From NCBI GenBank assembly GCA_965206775.1, contig CBDBKU010000003.1, forward strand, positions 1,116,001-1,180,000: DNA of 64,000 bases, given 5' to 3'. A model generated the notes under the pieces. The model was not told the origin of the DNA. It searched no databases and worked only from the letters and a program-made list of their open reading frames with translations. The position numbers were made by a program, and so were the translations under genes. Below, piece by piece: positions 1 to 9,162 of this stretch. Position 1 is the stretch's first letter. Every line of letters starts with the position of its first letter. The DNA is from VXMF01 sp965206775. Its GTDB lineage: Bacteria; Acidobacteriota; Terriglobia; Bryobacterales; UBA6623.

Positions 1-258
1 GCCCGGATTCCGCGGTTTGCGTGCAGCAACGGTCGCACCCAAATCCGCTGCTTGCAGCGATGCGGCTCGTAGGCTGGAAGCTCGCAACGCCACCGGACCA
101 TCCCGACACCCCCGCAAACTCTGACCCGCTCTTGAATGGATTGAGCTGACGTAACGCCAGGGCTCCCGTTCTTGGTTCTTCCTATCACTACCGATCGCTG
201 CGGGTGTCGGCTTGACAGGCAGCCTGCCGGTCGCGTCTTCAGTTGAACTGAGATGCAG

Positions 259-1221
259 CTAACGCCGAACGAACTTCTGAACCCGCATGCCAGCGTTGAC
301 ATCAACGACGTACACCGCGCCATCGGCTCCGACCGCGATGTCGTGCGCCCAGTAGAACTGACCGTCTTGACTGCCGTACGATCCCCACCGCTCGACAATC
401 TCGCCCTGCGGTGTCATGAGCAGCGCTCCATTGCGGTCGTACGCGGTGCCCGTGAGATCGCCGCCGTCAGCCACGACCACGTTCCCGTCCGAGGTAACGT
501 CCACGCCCCAGGGGCGGCCGATCTCGTCGCTCTTCCATTCGGACAGGAACTCGCCGTCGGCGTCGAAGATCTGCACCCGTGAGTTGGTGCGGTCGGCGAC
601 GTACACCCGTCCTTCGCCATCGACCGCCACGCCGTGCGGGGTTTCGAATTCCCCGGGGCCTGCTCCCTTGCTTCCCCAGGCCTTGACGAAATTGCCGTCG
701 CTGTCGAGCTTGACGACGCGGTTGTTGCCGTACCCGTCGGTGACGTAGATAGAACCGTCCGGTCCGAAGTCGACGTCGGTCGGCTTGTTGAAGCGCTCCT
801 CGTCCTCGCCCGGATCCCCCTTGACGCCGAGAGATTTCATCAGCTCGCCAGCGGGGCTGTACTGCTCCACGACATGGGTATTGGCGTCCGTCACCCAGAC
901 GTTGTCGTCGGCGTCCACGGCAAGCCCGTGCTCGTTGTCGAAGAGGTCGTCTCCGAAGGACGAGATGATCTCGCCAGTGTCGCCATCGATGCAGAGCACA
1001 GGCCGGGCGGCGCGGTGGAACACCCACACGCGATTCTGGGAATCGACATCGACCCCCGTGGCCTGGCCGAGCGCGTAGCCGTCAGGCAGCGCTGGCCAGC
1101 CATGAACCACTTGGTATGACGGCTCGCTCTCGCTGCTGCCCTGTTTGTCCTCGGATGTCTCGAGGCAAGCGAGCCCCGCTAGCAGGCAAAACGCCGTTCC
1201 TATCGCTGTCCGTCGCATCAT
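259..1221 (-). CDS. NHL-repeat beta-propeller lipoprotein
   Basis: Predicted secreted or membrane-anchored six-bladed propeller. The N-terminus has two arginines, a hydrophobic stretch and a lipobox LAGLAC, so it is probably a lipoprotein. The rest is a series of NHL-type blades, each with a hydrophobic-DxxxNVWVTD or GxIYVTDGYGNNRVVK signature. The pattern resembles NHL proteins related to the peptidylglycine alpha-amidating lyase domain, but no substrate can be named. An upstream ATG at 1239 is also possible. I prefer ATG 1221, which has an AAGGA Shine-Dalgarno just before it and places the Arg pair at the very N-terminus. It stands alone on the minus strand, 141 bases downstream of the purF stop. 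Confidence 0.8.
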   Translation of the reverse strand: MMRRTAIGTAFCLLAGLACLETSEDKQGSSESEPSYQVVHGWPALPDGYALGQATGVDVDSQNRVWVFHRAARPVLCIDGDTGEIISSFGDDLFDNEHGLAVDADDNVWVTDANTHVVEQYSPAGELMKSLGVKGDPGEDEERFNKPTDVDFGPDGSIYVTDGYGNNRVVKLDSDGNFVKAWGSKGAGPGEFETPHGVAVDGEGRVYVADRTNSRVQIFDADGEFLSEWKSDEIGRPWGVDVTSDGNVVVADGGDLTGTAYDRNGALLMTPQGEIVERWGSYGSQDGQFYWAHDIAVGADGAVYVVDVNAGMRVQKFVRR

Positions 1222-1362
1222 CACAGTCCTTTCGTCCATTCCTGGCTGCCGAGGAGAGACCGTCCCGGCCCGCCAGAAACGAGGTTACACCGGATTGCGT
1301 TGCAGTGATAGACCCGATCGTCAGGAAAACACGGCGCGGTTGCCGGAATTGCCTGCGTTTCG

Positions 1363-2865
1363 CTACTCCGCTTGACGCGAGCGCCAGGCGAACCGATCTT
1401 CCTGGGTGTTCTTCATCCTGTAGTCGTTCACGAACTGGTCGATTTGCACGAGCTTCGTCGGATACTTGCCCGTGTAGCAGGAGTAGCAGTACTCGCCCTG
1501 GTTGTCCGCCACTGCCCGCGTCAGGCCCTCTAACGACAGGTAGGCGAGAGAATCGGCGCCAGTGTGGCGTCGAATCTCCTCCACGGACATGCGATTGGCA
1601 ATCAACTCGCTTGCGTCGGGCGTGTCGACTCCGTAATAGCAGGATGCGATCGTGGGCGGGCAGGAGATGCGCAAGTGGACTTCGAGCGCTCCCGCGTCCC
1701 GCATGATCCCGACGATCTTTCGGCTAGTGGTTCCTCGTACCAAGGAGTCGTCCACCAGGACGACCCGCTTGCCTGCCACGATCTGCCGCACGGGGTTGAG
1801 CTTGAGCTTGACCCCGAAGTTCCGGATCGATTGCTTCGGTTCGATAAACGTGCGGCCGACGTAGTGGTTGCGGATCAGACCGATGCTGAAGGGGATGCCC
1901 GACTCGTTCGAGAAGCCGATCGCGGCAGCGTTGCCCGAATCGGGAACGGGCACCACGCAATCCGCCTCGACGGGGCTTTCGCGAGCGAGGCGCCGCCCCA
2001 GAGCCTCCCTCGATTCCTGCACCGGGCGACCGAAGACAAGCGAGTCCGGACGGGAGAAGTACACGTGCTCGAACACGCACTGCGAGCGCGCGAGCGGAGG
2101 GGCGAACTGCTGTCTGATCACCCCGTCGTTGTTCACGACCACCATTTCTCCGGGCATGACCTCGTCCTGATACTGCGCTCCAATCAGGTCGAACGCGCAG
2201 GTCTCCGAGGCGAACACGTGGACATCGCGTCCCTTATGGCGCATCTTTCCGTAGGACAGGGGCCGGAACCCGCGCTGGTCGCGAGCCACGATGATTTGGT
2301 CCCTGCCCAGCAGCGCGAGGGAATAGGCGCCCTCGAGACGCAGGAGCGACTCGCGAAGGGCGTGGCGCAAGCTTGGCTCCCGCGAGCGAGCCATGAGATG
2401 GGGAATCACCTCGGTATCGCTGGTGGCTTGGAAGATCGACCCCGACATCTCGATCTCGTCCCGCAGCTGGTGCCCGTTCGTAAGGTTTCCGTTGTGGGCC
2501 ACGGCGAGCGCGCCCTTGTTGCATTCCACGTAGAATGGCTGGGCGTTAAGGGAAGTCGCCTGGCCGGCAGTCGAGTAACGGGTATGGCCGATCGCCATAT
2601 GGCCCTTGAGCTGCCGCAGTTCCGCCTCTCCGAAGACCTCGTTGACGAGCCCCATGCCCTTGCGCGTGTGAATCGCAGTGCCGTCGCTCGAGCAGATTCC
2701 TGCGCTTTCCTGGCCGCGGTGCTGCAAGGCGTATAGCCCTAGGTACGCCAGATTCGCGGCCTCGGGATGGCCGAATATCGCGAAGACGCCGCATTCCTCG
2801 CGGAAGCGGTCTTCCGGATCGACCTCGACCGACCCTCCGTCACCGCGGATCGGCTTGATGCTCAT
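1363..2865 (-). CDS. purF: Amidophosphoribosyltransferase
   Basis: First committed step of de novo purine synthesis: glutamine plus PRPP to phosphoribosylamine. The start at 2865 overlaps the purL stop by one base (TAATG), which implies translational coupling and decides the start over the longer frame to 2937. A 24-residue propeptide precedes EECGVFAIFG, where Cys25 is the expected N-terminal nucleophile after processing. The Ntn glutaminase domain is followed by the type I PRTase domain with the PRPP loop VDDSLVRGTTS near residues 371-381. CYSCYTGKYP near 460 and other Cys residues match the iron-sulfur (Bacillus-type) PurF rather than the E. coli type. Length (500 aa) is normal. Last gene of purQ-purL-purF. 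Confidence 0.97.
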   Translation of the reverse strand: MSIKPIRGDGGSVEVDPEDRFREECGVFAIFGHPEAANLAYLGLYALQHRGQESAGICSSDGTAIHTRKGMGLVNEVFGEAELRQLKGHMAIGHTRYSTAGQATSLNAQPFYVECNKGALAVAHNGNLTNGHQLRDEIEMSGSIFQATSDTEVIPHLMARSREPSLRHALRESLLRLEGAYSLALLGRDQIIVARDQRGFRPLSYGKMRHKGRDVHVFASETCAFDLIGAQYQDEVMPGEMVVVNNDGVIRQQFAPPLARSQCVFEHVYFSRPDSLVFGRPVQESREALGRRLARESPVEADCVVPVPDSGNAAAIGFSNESGIPFSIGLIRNHYVGRTFIEPKQSIRNFGVKLKLNPVRQIVAGKRVVLVDDSLVRGTTSRKIVGIMRDAGALEVHLRISCPPTIASCYYGVDTPDASELIANRMSVEEIRRHTGADSLAYLSLEGLTRAVADNQGEYCYSCYTGKYPTKLVQIDQFVNDYRMKNTQEDRFAWRSRQAE

Positions 2866-5114
2866 TAGGCTTCCACCAGCCTCTCGAACGCCGTGTCCCA
2901 AGTCTCGTGCAGTCTTTCGACCGGGATCTCGAAGCACGAAGTCCCGTTCATTCGGACGGACAATGCCGCCCCTTTAGTTTCGCCGATCGCTATCGCCTCG
3001 ACACCGAGACTTGATGCGATGCGGGCCGTTTCTTCCATGTCGGCCGGGGCCACCGAGAGAAGCACTCGCGAGGGGGCTTCGTGAAACAGTGTCTCACGTG
3101 CGGGCAGGTCGGTCTGGAGGTTGACCTCGACGCCAACCCGTTCCGGGCCGAAGCAGCATTCCGCCAGGGCTACCGCCAGCCCGCCAGTGCCGATATCGTG
3201 AGCCGAGATCGCCAGCCCTCGATTGACGATCCTGCGTGTCGCTTCCTGCACGGCCGACTCGCAGTCCGCGTCCAGCGCGGGTGGCAGTCCCCAGGTCTGC
3301 CCCATTACTGCTTTCGCGTACTGGCTGGAGCCAAATCGTTGCGAAAGCCGGTCGGCCGAGCCCGGAAGCAAGCCACCCAGCAGGACGACCGTGTCTCCGG
3401 TCCGCGCGAAGGAGGGCCCGGTTGGAGCCGCGACATGCTCCAGGATCCCGACGATGCCGAGGACGGGTGCCGGATCGATGCCCTGACCCAGAGTCTCGTT
3501 ATACAGGCTCACGTTGCCGCCGGTAATCGGCGTGCCGAAGTGCCGGCAGGCGTCGCCCAGCCCCTCGATCGATTCCACCAGCTGCGCCATAATTTCCGGC
3601 TTTTCAGGATTGCCGAAATTGAGATTGTTGGTCGCCCCGATCGGCTCGGCACCGACGGTGGACAGGTTCCTGCAGCACTCGGCGACCATCAACCACGTTC
3701 CCAGCCGAGGGTCGAGCGCGCAATAGCGCGAATTGCCGTCGAGCGACATCGCCAGGGAAACCCCCGCCTCCTTGATGCGGATCACTGAGGCGTCGCTGCC
3801 CGGTCCAGCCGTGGTGTTGGTCCGGACCTGATAGTCGTACTGCTCCCAGATCCAGCGCTTGGAGCTCAGGTCAGGCGAGGCGAGCAGCGTTTCGAGACCG
3901 CCGAGCAACTCGGCTCCGTCGGCGTCGGGCAGAACCGGGCCGTCTAGAGACGCCGTTCGCCGGGGAGTGGTGCGGGGGCGATCGTACAGCGGAGCGTCGT
4001 CGCTCAGGAAGCTGTTGTCCAGCTCCGCGACAACCGCTCCGTGATGCCTGACGCGAAGCAGGCCGTCGCCTGTGACCGTTCCGATATCGACGGCATCGAG
4101 GCCCCACTTGGCGAACACATCGAGCACCTCGCGCTCGCGTCCCCGCTCGGCTACCAGCAACATGCGCTCCTGTGACTCCGACAGCATGATTTCGTACGGG
4201 GTCATGCCGTGCTCGCGTTGCGGGACGCGGTCGAGTTCGATCTCGATTCCGACCCCCCCGCGGCCCCCCATCTCGGCTGTCGAGCAAGTCAGGCCTGCGG
4301 CTCCCATGTCTTGGATGCCTAGGATCGCGCCGGTCTGCATCGCCTCCAGGCACGCTTCCAGGAGCAGCTTCTCCAGGAACGGATCCCCCACCTGCACGTT
4401 CGGCCGCTTGGCTTCCGAGTCCTCGTCGAACTCCGCGGACGCCATCGAGGCGCCCTGAATGCCGTCGCGCCCTGTCTTGGCTCCGACGTAGATCACGGGG
4501 TTCCCGACGCCCTTGGCAGCGCCGAGAAAGATCGAATCCTGTCGAAACACTCCTAGCGCGAAGACGTTAACGAGCGGGTTCGCGCTGAAGCACGGATCGA
4601 AGGTGCACTCGCCGCCGACGGTAGGCACGCCGATGCAGTTGCCGTAGTGCGCGATGCCTTCTACCACGCCTCGAATCACTCGGCGGTTCATGGCACCGGC
4701 CTCCGGATCGTCCGGCGGTCCGAAGCGCAGAGCGTCGAGGACCGCGACCGGTCTTGCTCCCATCGTGAAGATGTCGCGCAAGATGCCTCCGACGCCCGTG
4801 GCGGCGCCTTGGAACGGCTCGATGTAGCTCGGATGGTTGTGCGACTCGATTTTGAATGCCGCTGCCCAGCCGCCGCCAATATCGACGATTCCCGCGTTCT
4901 CGCCAGGTCCGACGAGGATGCGGTCCCCGCGCGTCGGAAGCTTCTTCAGGTGCAGGCGGGAGCTCTTGTACGAGCAGTGCTCGCTCCACATCACTCCGAC
5001 GATCCCCAGTTCCGTCAGAGTCGGAACCCGACCTAGTCGTTCGGTGACGCGCAGGTACTCTTCCGAAGTGAGCCCGTGCTCTGCGGCGACGCGCTCGTCT
5101 ACTTCAGCCTGCAT
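2865..5114 (-). CDS. purL: Phosphoribosylformylglycinamidine synthase subunit PurL (small type)
   Basis: ATP-dependent synthetase subunit that converts FGAR to FGAM using ammonia delivered by PurQ. At 749 residues it is the small PurL type, which works with PurQ and PurS rather than the ~1300-residue fused enzyme. Visible landmarks are VMWSEHCSYKSSR (residues 41-53), the ESHNHPS segment near 90-96, and two repeated AIRS-like halves, the second with NLNFGNPEKP and TGGNVSLYNE. The start at 5114 lies 11 bases inside purQ; the stop TAA is shared with the purF ATG. Both overlaps indicate one polycistronic, coupled message. Confidence 0.97.
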   Translation of the reverse strand: MQAEVDERVAAEHGLTSEEYLRVTERLGRVPTLTELGIVGVMWSEHCSYKSSRLHLKKLPTRGDRILVGPGENAGIVDIGGGWAAAFKIESHNHPSYIEPFQGAATGVGGILRDIFTMGARPVAVLDALRFGPPDDPEAGAMNRRVIRGVVEGIAHYGNCIGVPTVGGECTFDPCFSANPLVNVFALGVFRQDSIFLGAAKGVGNPVIYVGAKTGRDGIQGASMASAEFDEDSEAKRPNVQVGDPFLEKLLLEACLEAMQTGAILGIQDMGAAGLTCSTAEMGGRGGVGIEIELDRVPQREHGMTPYEIMLSESQERMLLVAERGREREVLDVFAKWGLDAVDIGTVTGDGLLRVRHHGAVVAELDNSFLSDDAPLYDRPRTTPRRTASLDGPVLPDADGAELLGGLETLLASPDLSSKRWIWEQYDYQVRTNTTAGPGSDASVIRIKEAGVSLAMSLDGNSRYCALDPRLGTWLMVAECCRNLSTVGAEPIGATNNLNFGNPEKPEIMAQLVESIEGLGDACRHFGTPITGGNVSLYNETLGQGIDPAPVLGIVGILEHVAAPTGPSFARTGDTVVLLGGLLPGSADRLSQRFGSSQYAKAVMGQTWGLPPALDADCESAVQEATRRIVNRGLAISAHDIGTGGLAVALAECCFGPERVGVEVNLQTDLPARETLFHEAPSRVLLSVAPADMEETARIASSLGVEAIAIGETKGAALSVRMNGTSCFEIPVERLHETWDTAFERLVEA

Positions 5115-5793
5115 GGCCTGCGCTTGCGGCCTCCACTGCGGCGATCATGGAACGAAAGACGGACTCGCCATCGGTCGAACCCACGGCCTCGTCGCAAGCC
5201 CTCTCTGGATGGGGCATCATGCCTAGAACGTTCCGTCCCTCGTTAAGCACTCCCGCAATGTCACGGTAGGAGCCATTCGGATTCTCCCCGTGGTAGCGGA
5301 AAGCGATTCGATCCTCCGCCTCGAGGCGGTCCAGCGTCGCGTCGTCCGCGATGTAGCACCCCTCGCCGTGCGCGACGGGAATTCTCAGGGGTCGGTCGGC
5401 CCTGCATGCGGCGGTGAACGCCGAATTCGATGTCGCGGGAACCACGTCAACCGTCCGGCAGACGAACCTCAGCCCTTGATTCCGGATGAGGGTGCCTTCC
5501 AGCAGGCCCGTTTCGCATAGGATCTGGAAACCGTTGCAGACCCCGATCACCATCCCTCCCGACCGGGCGAAGTTCCGCACCGACCGGATGACCGGGGAGA
5601 AACGCGCGATAGCCCCGCAGCGAAGGTAGTCTCCGTAGGAAAAGCCGCCCGGCAGAAAGACAGCATCCACGTCACCCAGATCCTCCGACTCGTGCCAGAT
5701 CTCGGTCACGTGCTGCCCGAGGTTGCGTGACAGCGCGTACAGCGCGTCATGATCGCAATTCGAGCCTGGAAAGATTACGACGCCAAACTTCAT
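5104..5793 (-). CDS. purQ: Phosphoribosylformylglycinamidine synthase subunit PurQ
   Basis: Class I glutamine amidotransferase subunit that supplies ammonia to PurL. The fold begins with MKFGVVIFPGSNCDHD. The catalytic Cys is in GVCNGFQ (Cys86), and the His/Glu partners are in MMPHPERACDE (His195, Glu197). FLPGGFSYGDYLRCGA is the usual substrate-side segment. Length (229 aa) is typical. It heads the purQ-purL-purF operon and overlaps purL by 11 bases. No purS-like ~80-codon frame is seen upstream, although small-type PurL complexes normally need PurS, so purS is probably elsewhere in the genome. Confidence 0.97.
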   Translation of the reverse strand: MKFGVVIFPGSNCDHDALYALSRNLGQHVTEIWHESEDLGDVDAVFLPGGFSYGDYLRCGAIARFSPVIRSVRNFARSGGMVIGVCNGFQILCETGLLEGTLIRNQGLRFVCRTVDVVPATSNSAFTAACRADRPLRIPVAHGEGCYIADDATLDRLEAEDRIAFRYHGENPNGSYRDIAGVLNEGRNVLGMMPHPERACDEAVGSTDGESVFRSMIAAVEAASAGHAG

Positions 5794-6240
5794 CGCGGGC
5801 GGGAGGATAGAGCGCCTCGCTGAGACTCATATTCTATCATCGCGAAGACACCGCTCCGAGGCCGGCCAATCGGCGCGGTATCTGGGTTGGTCAGCCTACC
5901 CAGTACTCGTGTTCGAGCGTCTAGCAGCACCGGTCGAGTCGGTTCGGGCGAGCACGTCGCCCCTCCTTCCCTCCGCTTCCAGGCCGCCGGTCCAGACGCA
6001 TCGCTGACGGCCGAGTCTACCTAAGGCGGCCACGACAACGGGATCAACCAACCGGGCAGAGGCGGGATCTGAGCAGCAGGCGGCGTAGCCCGAACCGCAC
6101 AGTGAAGTTGAATTCCTTCATCGGCTTCAGGAAGAGTAAGCGGGTCGGTCGCCCCCAACTTGCCGTCCGGGCGCCGCAATCCATTGTCTTCGCCGGGTAG
6201 GACAGTACCCAAGGGAGACAATTGCTCCTGGTGCGGACCA
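5794..6240. other. Intergenic region between purQ and the decarboxylase gene
   Basis: About 450 bases with no convincing gene. A TAGAAT-like hexamer on the minus strand near 5828-5833 could be a -10 element for the purine operon, but no good -35 is seen. Short frames here have no family signature. In particular there is no PurS-like frame on either strand. Confidence 0.5.
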
Positions 6241-7677
6241 TCAGCCGCGGCTGAGCGATTGCGCGGCCGAGACACCGGCGTTCTCGAGGTGGCGGATCGT
6301 CCCCAAAATATCATCCTGGGTCGTACGTGGATTAATTGTGCAAATACGCAAGACTGTCTTAGTTCGAAGCTCAGTTGTCATTACCATCGCGAAGCCGTTG
6401 GAGAGGCAATGCTGACTGATAGAGAGATTGATTCGGTCCAGATCCGAGTCCGAAACACCGTTCGGCCGGTAGCGAAATGTCACCACACCTAAACGTGCTG
6501 GCGTGAGAACTTCCCACTGCGAATCGCAACGTAGCTGTTTCTCTGCAAATCGTGCATTGTCCAAGCCGACTTCAACGGCTTTGCGAAATGCAGCTAGACC
6601 GAACGCCTTAATCGACATCCACAACTTGAATGCACGGAATCTTCGGGTCAGCTCCGGACCACGATCGCAGAAGTTGACTCCGTCTCCCCAGCTAATGACG
6701 GCCTTCAAGTACTCAGGCAGAACCTGAAAGGTTTCCTCTAGCCAGTGTTGATTTCGCACAAGAACACATCCTATGTCATATGGCTGGAAAAGCCATTTGT
6801 GAGGATCAAGAGTCAAGGAATCCGCATATTCGAGTCCCCGAAGTATCTCTTTTCCCTCGTTTGTCAACACTGCAGGTGCTCCATACGATCCGTCCACATG
6901 AAACCACAAGTGTTCGTTTTTGCAAATGTCTGCGATATCCGAGAGCGAATCAACGGCGCCAGTGTTAATTGTTCCAGCGTTCGCAACAACGCAAAAAGGA
7001 GTTAAGCCATTTTGTCGGTCCCGAAGAATCGTCTTTTGCAAGGCACCTAACTCGATGCAGAATTCGTCATTGGAGGGGATTTGTCGAATTTGATTTGCAC
7101 GGAATCCAAGGATTCTCAAGGCCCGACCGACAGAGGAATGCGTTTGATCAGAGCAATATACTGTAGCATCTTGCCATTCGTCGCCGAGGGTAATCTTTCT
7201 GCCTGTTGCCAAAGCAGTTAGGTTCGCCATCGAACCACCGCTGACAAGCACGCCCCCAGCAGATTCAGGGAAGCCACAAATCTGGCGTAGCCAATCTAGC
7301 ACGGTAACCTCAATCTCCGCTGCGGCGGAACCTTCCAGTGCAACCCCGGCGAAGGAATTGAAACCGCTAGTCAATGCGTCGGCCATGACGCTGACGAAAT
7401 TACTTGGGCTCGGAGCGAAGGCGAAAAACCGTGGATGATCTATATACATCACGTTGCCGAAAATATCTTCTCTAGCTGCTCGCAACAGCGATTCGAAACC
7501 TTGACTACCTTGAGGAGGTGGTTCCCGGAAAAGTGCGGAAAGGGTTGCCCGATCTTTGACCTGAGTTGGAGATTTCTGCGGGATTTCGCAAACGTGTTTG
7601 ACGAGCATATCAATCACTTGATAGCCCAGTTTTCGCATTTCGCCTTCGGGTAGCGTGAGGGGCGGTAGTTCTGCCAC
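6241..7677 (-). CDS. Group II pyridoxal-phosphate decarboxylase (aromatic-L-amino-acid/glutamate type)
   Basis: PLP-dependent amino-acid decarboxylase of the AADC/GAD/HDC family. His180 in SDQTHSS is the residue that stacks on PLP. Asp262 in FHVDGSYGAPA contacts the pyridine nitrogen. Lys294 in LTLDPHKWLFQPYDIG is the Schiff-base lysine. Length (478 aa) fits the family. The substrate cannot be assigned from sequence; bacterial homologues act on Tyr, Phe, Trp, DOPA or 2,4-diaminobutyrate. The codon third positions and overall composition (near 50% GC) are clearly more AT-rich than purQLF and the genes beyond, suggesting recent transfer. It stands alone with 447 bases of non-coding DNA downstream. 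Confidence 0.9.
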   Translation of the reverse strand: MAELPPLTLPEGEMRKLGYQVIDMLVKHVCEIPQKSPTQVKDRATLSALFREPPPQGSQGFESLLRAAREDIFGNVMYIDHPRFFAFAPSPSNFVSVMADALTSGFNSFAGVALEGSAAAEIEVTVLDWLRQICGFPESAGGVLVSGGSMANLTALATGRKITLGDEWQDATVYCSDQTHSSVGRALRILGFRANQIRQIPSNDEFCIELGALQKTILRDRQNGLTPFCVVANAGTINTGAVDSLSDIADICKNEHLWFHVDGSYGAPAVLTNEGKEILRGLEYADSLTLDPHKWLFQPYDIGCVLVRNQHWLEETFQVLPEYLKAVISWGDGVNFCDRGPELTRRFRAFKLWMSIKAFGLAAFRKAVEVGLDNARFAEKQLRCDSQWEVLTPARLGVVTFRYRPNGVSDSDLDRINLSISQHCLSNGFAMVMTTELRTKTVLRICTINPRTTQDDILGTIRHLENAGVSAAQSLSRG

Positions 7678-7794
7678 ATTTCAGTATAGTTTTGCGCTCG
7701 TGATTCCCGTTGCGCGAAGTGGGGAGAGTTCCACCGTCGGCAAGGCGGGCCCCCGTGGCGGTTCTTCCACGGTTCGGCAATCAGCCCGGAGCGC

Positions 7795-7898
7795 AACTAG
7801 ACTCCTTGTCTCGGCGCAAGGTTGACGATTGAGTCAAGTCTCAGTGCCGAGGCGCTGCCCTCGTCGGCTCGAGGCGGAGCCTTACTGGGAGTCACGAT
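7795..7898 (+). repeat. Degenerate direct repeat, copy A, upstream of the Uma2 gene
   Basis: About 100 bases alignable to copy B at 8921-9019, roughly three quarters identical. Shared blocks include CCTTGTCTYGGC, AGGTTGACSATTGAGT and the palindromic GAGGCGGAGCCT. The two copies lie in the same orientation on either side of the frameshifted Uma2 gene. Confidence 0.6.
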
Positions 7899-7981
7899 CG
7901 CGTCGCCGTTTCGCCAGGCGACTCCAGCTATGGCGACTGTATGATACGAAGGAAGGGCGTTCACGCGCATTCGGGTTCGAC

Positions 7982-8795
7982 ATGTCGGTCACGGCCAGCA
8001 CAACGACGGTACTTCCCGCTGGCGCCTCAACGGCCGCTGAAGGGGCGTCGCGCGAGCCCGACGCCGTCGAGTACCCGGAAGGGCATTGGATCGCGCAGAG
8101 CGTGTGGCACGGGGACGCTGTCAGGCTGGCCACGGCGGCGTTGCATCACCACTTCCGGGACCGCGAGGACGTGCTCGTGGCCATGGAGCTGGTGGTGTAC
8201 TACGAGCGCGGCGACCGCACGGCCTGCCTGCAGCCGGACGTGCAGGTGGTGTTCGGCGTGGGTCGCGGGGGGAACCGCAGCTCGTACAAGGTCTGGGAGG
8301 AAGGCAAGGCGCCGGACTTCGTGCTGGAGGTGGCGTCGCCGTCGACGGCGGGCAACGACGCCCGCCACAAGGCGAGGGAGTACGCCAGGATCGGGGTGGG
8401 CGAGTATTGGCGGCTCGACCCGGAAGGCTCTTTGATGGGGACGCCCGGGCTATGTGGCCAGCGGGGGAGGGTATGACCCGGTGGAGCCGGTCGAGGGCAG
8501 GGGCAGGGGCAGGCAGCTGCGGAGCCGGGTGCTGGGGCTGGACCTGCGCTGCCAGCGGCAGGACGGGGCGACGGTGGTGGTGTTCGGCGACCCGCGGACG
8601 GGGGAGGAGTTCGACGGCGCTCTGGAGGAGGCCGAGCGGCGGAGGCTGGGCGCGGAGCGTGAGCGGCGGGCAGCGGAGAAGCGCGCAGGCACCGCGGAGA
8701 ACCGGGCGAGTGCCGCGGAAGAGAGAGTGCGGGCATTGGAGGAGAGACTCCGGAACCTCACGGCTCGCACCCCTCCGCCGGGGCGCGATTCCTAG
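7982..8795 (+). pseudogene. Uma2-family (DUF820) PD-(D/E)XK endonuclease, frameshifted
   Basis: Uma2 proteins are restriction-endonuclease-fold proteins of uncertain role that occur in many paralogues. Seen here are CLQPDVQVVF, then DFVLEVASPSTAGND, then RHKAREYARIGVGEYWRLDP, which give the Asp...Glu...Lys catalytic set. After RLDPEGSLMGT the frame runs into a stop at 8474-8476, but the expected C-terminal part (GYVASGGGYDPVEPVEG, then an Arg/Glu-rich coiled-coil tail rich in AEERVRALEERLR) continues in a second frame from about 8448 to 8795. One extra base in the G/C run near 8441-8449 explains the shift. The start at 7982 (MSVTAST) fits the family better than the longer upstream frame. It may be a true pseudogene or a sequencing error in a G/C run. 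Confidence 0.75.
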
Positions 8796-8920
8796 GGACA
8801 AGTCCCCCTTTGCATGGCAAAGTCGTCCGTCCGCCGAGAGGCCGAGCCGGGCATTGGCACCTGGATGAGCCTCGGCTCATTCCCTTGACTTTCCATCCAG
8901 ACCCGACAGTCGCGTATCCG

Positions 8921-9019
8921 ACCAGACGCCTTGTCTTGGCAGGTTGACCATTGAGTTAGGTTGGGGGGGCTCAACGGCAGGCCTCGTTGGTCTGAGGCGG
9001 AGCCTCGCTAGAAGGACGC
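8921..9019 (+). repeat. Degenerate direct repeat, copy B, downstream of the Uma2 gene
   Basis: Partner of the repeat at 7795-7898. It lies in the 367-base non-coding gap 8796-9162. Just before it, at about 8869-8885, is a short palindrome ATGAGC-CTCG-GCTCAT. The repeat itself contains GAGGCGGAGCCTC, a perfect 5-bp stem with a 3-base loop. A longer frame that starts at 8944 runs through this repeat and is not believed to be translated before 9163. Confidence 0.6.
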
Positions 9020-9162
9020 TTGCCGTCCCAAGCGAGCGGCTGGACCGGGGATCGATGCAGGGCGAGCAGGCTTTGCGTCGTGTAGGATGGGCGCGGGTCG
9101 GGGCCGGTGTTCAGCGAATCGTACCGGAACGTCCCGATCGCTCGATAGGGACTGGAGGATGG

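Noticed and set aside
8944..9162. In-frame extension of the thioredoxin-fusion gene to 8944
   Set aside because: It crosses the degenerate repeat, reads as low-complexity Arg/Gly-rich sequence, and ATG 9163 has its own GGAGG site.
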